Assembly: GCF_001507665.1 (NCBI RefSeq)
Contig: NZ_CP013910.1
Span: forward strand, 3,016,001 to 3,080,000
DNA from: Deinococcus actinosclerus
GTDB taxonomy: Bacteria; Deinococcota; Deinococci; Deinococcales; Deinococcaceae
Direction of reading: 5' to 3'
Length of the DNA stretch: 64,000 nucleotides
The translations under genes and the position numbers were made by a program. Of this stretch, positions 51,069 through 60,280 are shown piece after piece; position 1 is the stretch's first letter, and each line of letters begins with the position of its first letter. The notes below the pieces were generated by a model that was not told the origin of the DNA, searched no databases, and worked only from the letters and a program-made list of their open reading frames with translations.

Positions 51069-52447
51069 TAGAGGAGCGCGGTTCAACAGACCCATGCTGT
51101 CTTGCAACCCTGGCCCAGCTGGCAAGACATGCACTCCGGGCTCAGCCTCAATCACCTGCACGTTCTGTGGAGCGCGCAGGGCCTCCTGCAGCGTCCGAGC
51201 CCCACCATCACCGCTGAGCTGGAGCCATTTGTGGCTGGATTCATACTTGTCCCAGACATCCTGCTGAGTACCGCGGCGCATGTCAGCATCGATGATCAGC
51301 ACCCGTAGGCCACTGTTAGCTAGAGTGTCAGCCAGCGTAGCCGTCAGGCTGCTCTTACCTTCACCAGGTGCAGTCGACGAGATCATGATGCGCTGGCCCA
51401 TAGGAGTACCTATTCGGGTCAGCAAATTCACACGCAGGAACCCGAGTGCCTCGTACAGCCCAGCTTGACGGGCTGCACGGACTATTCCACTGAAGACCAC
51501 ATCCCTTCGGCGTAGCTTGGGCACGCTGCCCAATGTTGGCAGGCCGAAGTTGAGTAAGTCATCTTCAGAACGGGCTGTGCGGTCTGTCACCGTACGCAGA
51601 GCGGCAAGGCCAGCCCCTATCAGCAGGGTCAGCAATCCTGCTAGGATCGCATTGCGAGTAGGTTTTGGCGCCACACGTTCCAGTGGCTCAACAGCCGGGG
51701 AGACAAGTTCCAGCGAGCCGGTCGCACCCTTGGCCTGGATATCTACCTGCGCCAGTGTGCGTTGCAGGCTTGCCCGTGAGGCAACCAGTGTCTGCCGTTC
51801 CAAGTCACTCTGCGCTCCCCCGGCCAGCTGACGATCTATTTCGGCTAACTGGGCCTGTAGGCTCTGTGACGCTCGTTCAAGGCCATTTAGGGCACGCCCA
51901 CGGTCCCAGTCCAGCAGCGCCTGTGCACTCAGATCCGCCAGGAACTTTGCAGCGACCGAGCTACCTGCGCGGGCCGTCACGGAATAGATGCCATTACCGT
52001 TGAAGTCCAGTTGATTTTGCAGTTGCAGGGTTTTAACCTCCCGCAATTGAAGTTCTCGTTGCAGGTCGTCAGCCAGTTCAGTCCGCAGCTCCTGAGGGAT
52101 ACGGGTAGTATCGCGCAACCCAGTGATGATGCGTCCCAGCACGGTGGGTCCGTTGAGCGCCTCCTGGAGAGCGCCTTCAGGTAGGGGTGAGGCTGTCACT
52201 ACACTGTCCCGACCACTACCGAGATTGTTGCTGTTGCCCGTCGTCACCAGGCTGGCAGTCGCCTCAAATACGTCCGGCTGCCCCCGGGACAGAGCGTAAA
52301 CACCAGCACCAATGATCCCAGTTGCCAGCAGGATGACGGGCAGGCGACGCCGCACCCCGTTCCAGAGCGTACCGAGTTCGATCTCCTGTTCACGTGATTC
52401 CGGCGGTTCCTGAGCCGCGCGGCGCGGCTCCATCTGTGGGTAGTCAG

Positions 52448-53548
52448 TCATGCGAAGCGCTCCAGTTCAGGGTGTGATTTCAGTTGTTGGACGACCTGCT
52501 TGATGTCCTGCGTGCGATCCTTCCGGACGACCAGCGTGACGTCGCCGGCACGCACGACCACCACGTCTTCCAGGCCGATCGTGGCGATGAGGTCATCGCC
52601 GCTCGTGGTGTACAGGATCGCCCCACCGGTATCAATGCCGATGTGTCGACCGACGGAGACATTGTCGCCCTCACCTTTGAGCAGGCGTTCCATGGCATTC
52701 CAATCACCCAGGTCGTCCCAGCCGAACTCTGCCGGGATGACCACCACGTTGTCGGCTTTTTCCAGGATGGCGTAGTCGATGCTGATCTTGGGAAGTTGCG
52801 GAAAGATCTCGGGCAGACGCGGCTGCAGAGGCGTATGGCGGGCCATCGCCTCCGACAGCTGGGCATACAGTGCGGGCTGATGCTGCTCGAAGGCCCTGAG
52901 GATGGCCTGGACATTCCAGATGAACATCCCACTGTTCCAGCTGTACAGACCAGTACTGAGAAAAGCGCGGGCCGTCTCACTGTCGGGCTTCTCGGTGAAG
53001 CGCGTTACCCGGTAAGCCGCCAGTTCGTCATGTGAGTCGAGAGGATCGCCCCGCTCGATGTATCCGTAACCCGTGGCCGGGAAAGTGGGTGTGACCCCGA
53101 TGGTCACGAGTTGATCGGTCAGGTGAGCGACCTGCGTCGCATGCCGAACGACCCGTTCAAAGGCTGGCGTGTCCGTGATGCGGTGATCTGCCGGAAAGAC
53201 GCCCATCACAGCCTGCGGGTTCAGCTGGGCCACTTTCAGCGCCGCGAAGAGGATGGCGGCAGCCGTATCGCGGGGGGTAGGCTCGACCAGTAGGTTCTCG
53301 ACCGGCATATCCGGCAACTGTTCCAGGACCTGCGCGCGGTGATCGCGCCCGGTCACCACCATGATCCGGGCGGCGTGGCCTGCCAAGGCCGTCAGGCGGT
53401 CTGCTGTGGCCTGCAGGAGACTGCGGCCGGAGTCATCCAGCGTCAGGAACTGCTTGGGCCGGTGCTTGCGGGAGAGTGGCCAGAAGCGCTCCCCACTGCC
53501 GCCTGCCAGGATGACGGGGACGAATAAGGGCTGGGCGTCTGCGTTCAT
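52448..53548 (-). CDS. manC: Mannose-1-phosphate guanylyltransferase
   Basis: A 366-residue single-domain GDP-mannose pyrophosphorylase. The nucleotidyltransferase signature is [26 protein letters not shown]. Further blocks are [52 protein letters not shown] and the GWDDLGDW loop. The C-terminal isomerase domain of larger ManC proteins is absent. ATG 53548 has an AGGAGAG ribosome site; the longer frame runs into the divergent promoter region. It starts the minus-strand EPS operon and overlaps the BY-kinase gene by four bases. Confidence 0.94.
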   Translation of the reverse strand: MNADAQPLFVPVILAGGSGERFWPLSRKHRPKQFLTLDDSGRSLLQATADRLTALAGHAARIMVVTGRDHRAQVLEQLPDMPVENLLVEPTPRDTAAAILFAALKVAQLNPQAVMGVFPADHRITDTPAFERVVRHATQVAHLTDQLVTIGVTPTFPATGYGYIERGDPLDSHDELAAYRVTRFTEKPDSETARAFLSTGLYSWNSGMFIWNVQAILRAFEQHQPALYAQLSEAMARHTPLQPRLPEIFPQLPKISIDYAILEKADNVVVIPAEFGWDDLGDWNAMERLLKGEGDNVSVGRHIGIDTGGAILYTTSGDDLIATIGLEDVVVVRAGDVTLVVRKDRTQDIKQVVQQLKSHPELERFA

Positions 53549-53614
53549 CGCTCTCCTGAGAACTTGATTTCGTGCTGACAGCTTGAAATCTGATATGTCT
53601 GCTGAATGACCGTG

Positions 53615-53630
53615 AGCCGATGCATCGGCT
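53615..53630. promoter_or_regulatory. Perfect 16-bp palindrome in the divergent EPS promoter region
   Basis: AGCCGATGCATCGGCT lies between manC and the long rmlA gene, about 65 bases above the manC start. It is a good candidate regulator site for the EPS operon; no regulator is identified. Confidence 0.5.
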
Positions 53631-53724
53631 GATGATAACAGTGTCCGCATAGCCTGATCGGCCCGTGAGGGTAGACCGCCCATGCCCTAAGACCAGGTCA
53701 GGTAGATGAGAGGCGGCGCAGACT

Positions 53725-53730
53725 TACAGT
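53725..53730 (+). promoter_or_regulatory. Leaderless -10 element of the long rmlA gene
   Basis: TACAGT, six bases before the ATG at 53737. Confidence 0.5.
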
Positions 53731-53736
53731 AGAGGT

Positions 53737-54795
53737 ATGAAAGCCATCATTCCTGCGGCGGGATTGGGCACGCGCCTACGCCCCCTGACCTACACCCGCC
53801 CCAAGCCCGTTCTCAGGGTGGCCGGCCAGCCCATCATCGCCCACGCGATTCACACACTGGTGCAGGCCGGCATCACCGATATCGGCATCGTCGTGTCCGA
53901 CATCACGCGGGATGAAATTCAGCACGCCCTGCACGGGCTCCCGGACGTTCAGATCACGCTGATCGATCAGCATCAGCAGCTTGGCCTCGGTCACGCCGTC
54001 CTCACGGCCCGCGAGTGGGTCGGTCAGGATGATTTCTGCGTCTACCTAGGGGACAATCTCTTCGAGCACGGCGCCACACCGTTCGTGCGGCAGTTTCAGC
54101 AGGACCGGCCCACGGCCCTCATTGCCCTGGTCGAGGTGCCGGATCCCACGGCGTTCGGCGTCGCGCAGCTGAAGGGCAACCGGATCATCCGGCTGGTCGA
54201 GAAGCCCAAGGTTCCACCCAGCAACCTCGCGGTGGCCGGCCTGTACTGCTTCACCCCGGAGATCTTCAGGATGCTCGATGGCATGCCGGCGTCGGCGCGG
54301 GGCGAATATGAGATCACCGACGGCATCCAGCGGCTCATCGATGCGGGGCTGACCGTGCAGGGTCAACCCGTTCAGGGGTGGTGGAAGGACACTGGGCGCC
54401 CCGCTGATCTGCTGGATGCCAACCGGCTGCTCCTGGAACAGCTGGAGGGCGATATTCAGGGTGAGGTCACCGATTCCCGGATCACGGGGCGGGTGGTCAT
54501 TCCAGCGTCGACCCGCGTGATCCGCAGCAAGATCGTCGGCCCGGTCATGCTGGGTGAGGGCGTCGTGATCGAGGACGCGTACATCGGGCCTTTTACCAGT
54601 ATCGGTTCGGGCACGGTGGTGCGCGGCGCCGAGGTCGAGCACAGCGTGGTGGACGAGGAGGCGCAGATCGAGAATGTCAGCAAGCGCCTCCAGGACTGCC
54701 TGATCGGCGTGCGCGCCCAGGTCAGGGGTGGCCGCACCGTGCCGCGTACCCACAAGCTCACCATCAGCGACGCCAGCCTCGTCGAACTCGCCTGA
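53737..54795 (+). CDS. Sugar-1-phosphate nucleotidylyltransferase (long RmlA type)
   Basis: A 352-residue glucose-1-phosphate thymidylyltransferase of the long type. The N-terminal catalytic half has [67 protein letters not shown] and [16 protein letters not shown]. The C-terminal half is a left-handed beta-helix ([44 protein letters not shown]). Long forms serve pathways other than the rml operon, for example other deoxysugars, or have broader sugar choice. Divergent from manC. Confidence 0.9.
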   Translation: MKAIIPAAGLGTRLRPLTYTRPKPVLRVAGQPIIAHAIHTLVQAGITDIGIVVSDITRDEIQHALHGLPDVQITLIDQHQQLGLGHAVLTAREWVGQDDFCVYLGDNLFEHGATPFVRQFQQDRPTALIALVEVPDPTAFGVAQLKGNRIIRLVEKPKVPPSNLAVAGLYCFTPEIFRMLDGMPASARGEYEITDGIQRLIDAGLTVQGQPVQGWWKDTGRPADLLDANRLLLEQLEGDIQGEVTDSRITGRVVIPASTRVIRSKIVGPVMLGEGVVIEDAYIGPFTSIGSGTVVRGAEVEHSVVDEEAQIENVSKRLQDCLIGVRAQVRGGRTVPRTHKLTISDASLVELA

Positions 54796-54864
54796 GGACC
54801 TTGCCGGTGGCCCTGCCCGAGCCGTTTTGCGGTGTGGGGCAGGGTTCTGTGAGCCGCTCGGGCC

Positions 54865-54870
54865 TATGAT
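54865..54870 (+). promoter_or_regulatory. Leaderless -10 element of yceD
   Basis: TATGAT, six bases before the ATG at 54877. Confidence 0.55.
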
Positions 54871-54876
54871 GGGGCC

Positions 54877-55482
54877 ATGACGGATTCACCTCGGATTCAC
54901 CTGGGTGCGCTGATGCGATCCACGCTGGACGACGCGCAGGCAGAAGGGCACCTTGATCACCTCCAGTACGAGCAGGGCGGTGAGACGCAGACGCTGCGTT
55001 TCGCCTCTCCCGCGCCGTTCGAGGTGGAAGTCAACACGCTGGGTGGCTCGGAGATGTACCTGCAGGGTTCCTTCGAGCCTGTGCTGATCATGGAGTGCGC
55101 CCGCTGCCTGCGGGACGTGGAAGTGCCGCTGGAGATCGAGCTGGGCACCCTGATGCGCTACGACCCCTCGGCCGAGCAGCCGTACCTGGAGGAGGCCGAG
55201 TCGGGTGAGGAGGTGCTGGTGTTCGGGGATCCGGATCTGGATCTCAGCGCCTATCTGGCCGAGACGACGCTGCTGAATGCGCCGCTGAGCGTGCTGCACG
55301 ACGAGGCCTGCAGGGGGCTGTGTCAGGTGTGTGGGCACGACCTGAACGAGGGGCCGTGCGAGCACATGGCGCAGGTGCCGGTCGAGGAGATCGACGACGA
55401 ACTGGGTACCCCGGCCGGGTCGCTGCACGCGAAGCAGAATCCGTTCGCGGCCCTGGCGGATCTGAAGCTCCCGGAGGACTGA
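54877..55482 (+). CDS. YceD/DUF177 family protein
   Basis: A 201-residue DUF177 protein. The core [42 protein letters not shown] is typical, with the CARC pair, and the second cysteine cluster ([19 protein letters not shown]) adds a likely zinc site. In E. coli and plants this family affects 23S rRNA processing. In most bacteria rpmF (ribosomal protein L32) follows directly; here moaC follows instead, with one base between. Confidence 0.88.
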   Translation: MTDSPRIHLGALMRSTLDDAQAEGHLDHLQYEQGGETQTLRFASPAPFEVEVNTLGGSEMYLQGSFEPVLIMECARCLRDVEVPLEIELGTLMRYDPSAEQPYLEEAESGEEVLVFGDPDLDLSAYLAETTLLNAPLSVLHDEACRGLCQVCGHDLNEGPCEHMAQVPVEEIDDELGTPAGSLHAKQNPFAALADLKLPED

Positions 55483-55483
55483 G

Positions 55484-55996
55484 GTGTCCGAACTGACGCA
55501 TTTCCGGGACGGTCTGCCGCGCATGGTGGACGTCTCGGAGAAGGTCGCCACGGCGCGCGAGGCGACCGCCGAGGCCTGGGTGCGGCTGCCGCCTGAGGCG
55601 AGGGCCGCACTCGAGGCGGGCACCAACCCGAAGGGTGACCCGCTGACGGTGGCGCGGCTGGCGGGACTGGCGGGCTGCAAGCGCACGGCGGATCTGATCA
55701 CGCTGTGCCACCCGATTCCAGTGTCCGGCGCGGACGTGCGCGTGACGCTGGAGGACGCGGGCGTGTACGTGTGGGCGCGGGTCCGCACGACCGCCCCGAC
55801 CGGCGTGGAGATGGAGGCCCTGACGGCCGTGACGGTGGCGGCGCTGAACGTGTACGACATGCTCAAGGCGGCCAGCAAAGCCATTGAGGTGACGGGCGTG
55901 CGCCTGCTGGGCAAGAGCGGCGGCAAGAGCGGCAACTACACGGCCCGCCCCGCAGGTGGACCAGACAGCGCGCCGGGAACTTCCGGCGAAGGTTGA
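55484..55996 (+). CDS. moaC: Cyclic pyranopterin monophosphate synthase
   Basis: A 170-residue MoaC, the second enzyme of molybdenum cofactor synthesis, which turns 3',8-cyclo-GTP into cyclic pyranopterin monophosphate. Visible blocks: [98 protein letters not shown], with the active-site lysines. The Gly/Ser/Pro-rich tail is variable. GTG start one base after the yceD stop, so the pair is co-transcribed. Confidence 0.95.
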   Translation: MSELTHFRDGLPRMVDVSEKVATAREATAEAWVRLPPEARAALEAGTNPKGDPLTVARLAGLAGCKRTADLITLCHPIPVSGADVRVTLEDAGVYVWARVRTTAPTGVEMEALTAVTVAALNVYDMLKAASKAIEVTGVRLLGKSGGKSGNYTARPAGGPDSAPGTSGEG

Positions 55997-56011
55997 ACGT
56001 AGAGACACCGT

Positions 56012-57673
56012 ATGGGCGTGGAGACTCGACAGACGGGGGACGGGCGGGCGTGGCTGGAGCTGCTGCACCGCGAGGCGGACGGTGACCTGACCCCCGCCGA
56101 GACGGAGCTGCTGCGCGCCCTGCCCACGGAGGTGCAGACGCAGCGTGAGCGGCTGGCGCGGGTGGCGCCTGCTCTGCGGGCCGGGCCGGGGCTGCCGCGC
56201 AGTGTGGCAGCGGCCGTGGCGCGCGAGGTGCACCTGTCGGCCCGACTGGTCTCCCTTCCCCTGCCCGGCACGCTCGCCCCGCAGGTCGCAGCGGAGGTGG
56301 CGCTCGCTGCGCGGCTGACCGACGCCCCCGCCCTGCCACGCAGCGTGGCGGCGGCCGTCGTGCGGGACGTGCGACTGGAGCAGGCCCTGGAGCGGACACC
56401 CGCGATCCCCCGCAGCGTGGCCGCCAGCGTGGCGCGCGAGGTCCGCCTGGGCGCGCAGCTGGCGACCCCGCCGCTGCCGCGTTCGGTGGCGGCCAACGTC
56501 GTGCGGGATCTACGCATGGGGACAACCCTGACCCGGCCGACCATGCCGGCCAGTGTCGCGGCGGCTGTAACGCAGCAGGTGCGCCACACGCCCCCAGAGG
56601 TACTGTCGCCCGCCCCGGCGGCGGCAGCCGCGCTGATCGGGAACCGCCCCCGCAACCCGGCACCGCTGATCATGGTGGTGTCGCTGCTCGTGGCGCTGAC
56701 GCTGCTGGCCGTTTCGACCGCGTGGCCGAACCTCGCGGCGGGCGCGCTGGTCTTGCAGACGCTGCTCGCTCAGGTCTCGCCGCTGGCGGGCGTGGGGCTG
56801 CTGCTGCTCCTGCTGACCAGTGCCGCCGTCACCTGGCGGCCTGCACCGGCCACGCAGCGCTTCGGTGGACTGGCCTTCGCACTCAGTGCGGCATTGACCC
56901 TGCCGGCCCTGTACGGCCTGGTCGCGCACGGCACGGTCAGTTTCGGTCGGGACGTGGTGGTGCACGGCGCGGTGCAGGGGAACGTGATCGCGGCCGGCGG
57001 GAATGTCCTGCTCGCTCCGGACGCCCGGGTGGAGGGTGAGGTCGTGACTCTGCTGGGCGATATCCGCCGCGAGACGGGGTCGGAGGTCGGCGGGACCGTC
57101 ACGGCGCTGCTGGGGCAGGTCCCCGGGGACCGGGAGGCGCGCCAGATTCAGGCCCCGAGCGGCCTGGGGGCCGTGACTGCCGCTGCGTTCCGCCCGGTCC
57201 TGGGCTGGCTGGGCGGCGCGGCGTGGCCGCAGGTGTTCGTGGGCCTGACCGGCGGGGCGCTGCTGCTGCTGTTCGTCTCAGGGCTCGCGCCGCTGCTGGC
57301 GAGGCGGCAACGACACGCCCCGGTGCGGACGCTGGCGCTGGGCGTGCTGTCGCTGGCGGCGCTGCTGGGCCCGGCGGGCGGACTGGCGCTGGCCGGGCTG
57401 CTGGGTCCGGCCCTGCTGGCGGCGGCGCTGGCCGTGCTGCTGATCGCCGTGGGCCTGAGTGTCAGTGCGTACGACGCCGGCCGGGCCCTGGCCTACCGCG
57501 CGCACCTGCCCGTTCCCGACGCGGTGGGGGCGCTGGTGGGCCTGAGTGCGGTAGCGGCCAGCCTGAGCCTCCCACCGCTGGCGTTCGCGCTGGCGCTGGT
57601 GGGGGGCACCTGGGGCGCGGGCACGCTGCTGCTGAGCCGCTCGGGCACCCCGGCTGAAGTGCGGGCGGCCTGA
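56012..57673 (+). CDS. Membrane protein with 23-24-residue tandem repeats and a bactofilin-like loop
   Basis: 553 residues, no full-length family recognised. Residues 14-56 resemble the zinc-finger-less start of anti-sigma proteins (LELLHREADGDLTPAETELLRALP). Residues about 62-195 hold six repeats of 23-24 residues with the pattern LPRSVAAxVxRxVRL, predicted amphipathic helices. Two membrane helices (about 218-240, 255-275) and a third are followed by a glycine/valine-rich beta segment (VVVHGAVQGNVIAAGGNVLLAPDARV) like a short bactofilin or polymer-forming fold. The rest is hydrophobic. It starts 15 bases after moaC. Confidence 0.75.
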   Translation: MGVETRQTGDGRAWLELLHREADGDLTPAETELLRALPTEVQTQRERLARVAPALRAGPGLPRSVAAAVAREVHLSARLVSLPLPGTLAPQVAAEVALAARLTDAPALPRSVAAAVVRDVRLEQALERTPAIPRSVAASVAREVRLGAQLATPPLPRSVAANVVRDLRMGTTLTRPTMPASVAAAVTQQVRHTPPEVLSPAPAAAAALIGNRPRNPAPLIMVVSLLVALTLLAVSTAWPNLAAGALVLQTLLAQVSPLAGVGLLLLLLTSAAVTWRPAPATQRFGGLAFALSAALTLPALYGLVAHGTVSFGRDVVVHGAVQGNVIAAGGNVLLAPDARVEGEVVTLLGDIRRETGSEVGGTVTALLGQVPGDREARQIQAPSGLGAVTAAAFRPVLGWLGGAAWPQVFVGLTGGALLLLFVSGLAPLLARRQRHAPVRTLALGVLSLAALLGPAGGLALAGLLGPALLAAALAVLLIAVGLSVSAYDAGRALAYRAHLPVPDAVGALVGLSAVAASLSLPPLAFALALVGGTWGAGTLLLSRSGTPAEVRAA

Positions 57674-57697
57674 ACGCCACGCCCTGAACACAAGAAG

Positions 57698-57719
57698 CCC
57701 CCACCCGTGCAGGTGGGGG
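57698..57719. terminator. Bidirectional terminator
   Basis: CCCCCACC (57698-57705) and GGTGGGGG (57712-57719) form a hairpin between the convergent repeat-protein gene and ddrO. Confidence 0.65.
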
Positions 57720-57735
57720 TGATTGGCACTGAACG

Positions 57736-58125
<390 letters not shown>

Positions 58126-58261
58126 GTTTCACCTCCTCGGCTGCGGCGTGGCCTCACGCCGGAATCGTCCCGCTGGGGGCAGTCCTGGCGCGTGCCGCCT
58201 GGGGCCCGGTCGCTCCGGCCGCAGGGTTTGCCTGTGGGCAGAATACGGGAGCCTTGGTTGG

Positions 58262-58290
58262 AGTGTAACACCGCCCCCCGCTACGGTCAA
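58262..58290 (-). promoter_or_regulatory. ddrO promoter
   Basis: On the minus strand TTGACC (plus 58285-58290), 17 bases, TACACT (plus 58262-58267). It implies a leader of about 130 bases. Confidence 0.7.
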
Positions 58291-58298
58291 GACAGAAT

Positions 58299-58312
58299 AA
58301 GGATTAACCCTT
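58299..58312. promoter_or_regulatory. Near-palindrome between the two divergent promoters
   Basis: AAGGATTAACCCTT matches its reverse complement at 12 of 14 positions. It lies just above both -35 boxes (ddrO and the small gene), so one regulator could act on both. Confidence 0.4.
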
Positions 58313-58313
58313 C

Positions 58314-58343
58314 TTGCCCTTCACGATCCCCTCTGCTAAGATC
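58314..58343 (+). promoter_or_regulatory. Promoter of the 83-residue gene
   Basis: TTGCCC (58314-58319), 18 bases, TAAGAT (58338-58343). An inverted repeat ACGATC (58324-58329) / GATCGT (58341-58346) overlaps the -10. Confidence 0.6.
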
Positions 58344-58425
58344 GTAATCACAAGAAGGATTCGCCCACAGCAGAATTTCACCCTGTTCGCCTCGCCGCCC
58401 CGCCCGGGCGGGAAGGAGTCCCCCC

Positions 58426-58677
58426 ATGCGCGCCCTGGACACCATCGCTGAAAGCATCCGCGTCGGCTACGCCCACCCCACCACACTGCTGAACACCCTG
58501 ATCGAGGTCGAGAACGAGGGCGGCCTGGGCGCCGTCCGCCGCGTCGAACGCCAGCTGAACCTCAGCGTCCAGGCGCTGCGTGAGCGCCAGCACCCCCACA
58601 GTGACCTCGCGCAGACCTGGCTGAACTCCGCGCGCGCGTACCTCGTCACGAACGCCCAGCGCCGCCAGGCCGTCTGA
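58426..58677 (+). CDS. Small hypothetical protein divergent from ddrO
   Basis: An 83-residue soluble, mostly helical protein (MRALDTIAESIRVGYAHPTT, then LIEVENEGGLGAVRRVERQLN and LRERQHPHSDLAQTWLNSARAYLV). No family recognised. A good AAGGAG ribosome site, a recognisable promoter and a strong terminator support it as real. Its promoter lies back to back with that of ddrO, so it may share damage control; that is inference only. Confidence 0.7.
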   Translation: MRALDTIAESIRVGYAHPTTLLNTLIEVENEGGLGAVRRVERQLNLSVQALRERQHPHSDLAQTWLNSARAYLVTNAQRRQAV

Positions 58678-58692
58678 CCCACACCGCACAGT

Positions 58693-58721
58693 GCGCCCCG
58701 ACCAGCGAACGGTCGGGGCGC
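58693..58721. terminator. Bidirectional terminator
   Basis: GCGCCCCGACC (58693-58703) and GGTCGGGGCGC (58711-58721) form a perfect 11-bp stem between convergent genes. Confidence 0.75.
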
Positions 58722-58734
58722 GCCTCTTTGCACC

Positions 58735-60219
58735 TCAGCTCAGGCTGTAGATCTCGCCGTACTTGCGTGTCAGGTAAGCCACGTACGGATCGGCACTCAG
58801 GGGCCGCCCGGTCGCCTGCACGGTCAGCTCGGCAGGCGACAGGCTACGCCCGTGCTGATGCACCTGCTCGACCAGCCACGCGCGCAGCAGGCCGTACTCG
58901 GCGCGGTCGATCCCCGCCGCAATGTCCGCGTCCTGGCGGGCGGCCTCCAGCAGCTGCACGCTCAGGAGGTTCCCCAGCGTGTACGTCGGGAAGTACCCGA
59001 TCAATCCCGCCGACCAGTGGATGTCCTGCAGCACACCCGACGCGTCGTCAGGCGGGGTGAGCCCCAGGTACGCCTGCACCTTCGCGTTCCACGCCTCCGG
59101 CAGGTCACGCACGCTCAGGCTGCCCTCCAGCAGCGCGAGTTCCAGTTCGAAGCGCAGCATCACGTGGAAGTTGTACGTGACCTCGTCGGCCTCCACGCGG
59201 ATCAGGCTGGGCTGCACGCGGTTCACCGCGCGGTACAGTCCGGCCGCGTCCAGGCCCGCCGCGACCTGCGGCGCGGCCTCCTGAAGCTGCGGGAAGTAGC
59301 GCTGCCAGAACGGCAGGCTGCGGCCCAGCAGGTTCTCGAACATCCGCGACTGGCTCTCGTGCACGCCCAGGCTCGCCCCGGCGGACACCGGGGTGCGCTC
59401 CCAGCGTTCATGCACGCCGCGCTCGTACATGGCGTGCCCGGTCTCGTGCCACGTGCCGAACAGGCACGCGGGCCAGTAGTCCTCCACACGGGTCGTAATG
59501 CGGATGTCGCTGCGGCTGAAGTTCGACTGGAAGGGGTGCGCGCTCTCGTCCTGCCGGGCGAAGTCGCCGGTCAGTCCGAAGGCCTCGCCCGCCACGCGCC
59601 ACGCGAACTCTTTCTGCGCCCCGGCGGGGAACGGGCGGGTCAGGACGCTGTAGTCGGCGGCGTCCCCGGCGGCGCGGATCTTCCCGAGCAGCGGCAGCGT
59701 GCGGTCCCTCAGGTCCGCGAAGACGGCCTTCACCTGCGCGGCGCGCATGCCGGGCTCGTAGTCGTCGATCAGGGCGTCGTAGGGGTGATCCTCGAAGCCG
59801 CGCAGATCGGCCTGACGGCGCGCGAGGTCCATCATGCGGTCCAGGTACGGCGCGAAGGACGCGAAGTCGCTGTGCGCGCGGGCGTGCACCCAGGCGTGGT
59901 GCGCCTCGTTCTGCGCGCGGGTGCGTTCCTCCACGAACGCGGTCGGGAGGCGGGTGGCCTTCGCGTAGTCCCGCTGCGCGACCCGCACGACCGCCGCCTG
60001 CGTGTCACCCTCGGCCTGCACGCCGTCCAGCAGCGCGCCGGTCTCGGGCGCGGTGAACAGTTCATGCGAGAGGCCCGCCAGGGTCGCCAGTTGCAGGCCG
60101 CGCACGCGGGCCGCCTCGGGCGGCATGAATGTCTCCTGCTCCCAGGACAGCAGGCTCGCGGCGGCACCCAGGTCGCTCACCTGACCCAGGCGGCGGCTCA
60201 GTTCATCGAAGGTGGTCAT
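58735..60219 (-). CDS. Thermostable carboxypeptidase (M32, carboxypeptidase Taq)
   Basis: A 494-residue M32 zinc carboxypeptidase, the family size. The metal motif HETGH in LFGTWHETGHAMYE and the downstream VHESQSRMFENLLGRS (zinc-binding Glu) are intact, as are DDYEPGM and ADEVTYNFHVMLRFELE. It removes C-terminal residues in the cytoplasm. TACCCT precedes the start; a GTG codon directly before the ATG (60222) has the better leaderless spacing, so the true start may be one codon earlier. The longer frame upstream is unlikely. Confidence 0.94.
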   Translation of the reverse strand: MTTFDELSRRLGQVSDLGAAASLLSWEQETFMPPEAARVRGLQLATLAGLSHELFTAPETGALLDGVQAEGDTQAAVVRVAQRDYAKATRLPTAFVEERTRAQNEAHHAWVHARAHSDFASFAPYLDRMMDLARRQADLRGFEDHPYDALIDDYEPGMRAAQVKAVFADLRDRTLPLLGKIRAAGDAADYSVLTRPFPAGAQKEFAWRVAGEAFGLTGDFARQDESAHPFQSNFSRSDIRITTRVEDYWPACLFGTWHETGHAMYERGVHERWERTPVSAGASLGVHESQSRMFENLLGRSLPFWQRYFPQLQEAAPQVAAGLDAAGLYRAVNRVQPSLIRVEADEVTYNFHVMLRFELELALLEGSLSVRDLPEAWNAKVQAYLGLTPPDDASGVLQDIHWSAGLIGYFPTYTLGNLLSVQLLEAARQDADIAAGIDRAEYGLLRAWLVEQVHQHGRSLSPAELTVQATGRPLSADPYVAYLTRKYGEIYSLS

Positions 60220-60280
60220 CACCCCCCAGGGTAGCGCGCTGCGCCCCTCGATCCGCCATCTGGCGGAGGCAGGAGATCGG

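Larger units (their letters stand above)
49732..52451 (-). pseudogene. wzc: Wzz/BY-kinase gene disrupted by an IS630-family element
   Basis: Upstream part (52451-51071): N-terminal Wzz domain ([23 protein letters not shown]), second helix near [18 protein letters not shown], then the tyrosine-kinase ATP site with Walker [18 protein letters not shown] and Walker A' VLIIDADMR. Downstream part (50024-49732): Walker [17 protein letters not shown] and a C-terminal tyrosine cluster GYGYGYGY. Removing the insertion and one TA restores one 557-residue frame across the join (NRAPL-GQILDSW). The truncated product reads a few IS codons to a TAA at 51054 and lacks Walker B and the tyrosines. It controlled chain length in EPS export. 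Confidence 0.93.

Noticed and set aside
58126..58425. A DdrO-binding damage-response motif (RDRM) upstream of ddrO
   Set aside because: I could not find a convincing match by eye and do not want to force one; a motif scan with a published matrix is needed.
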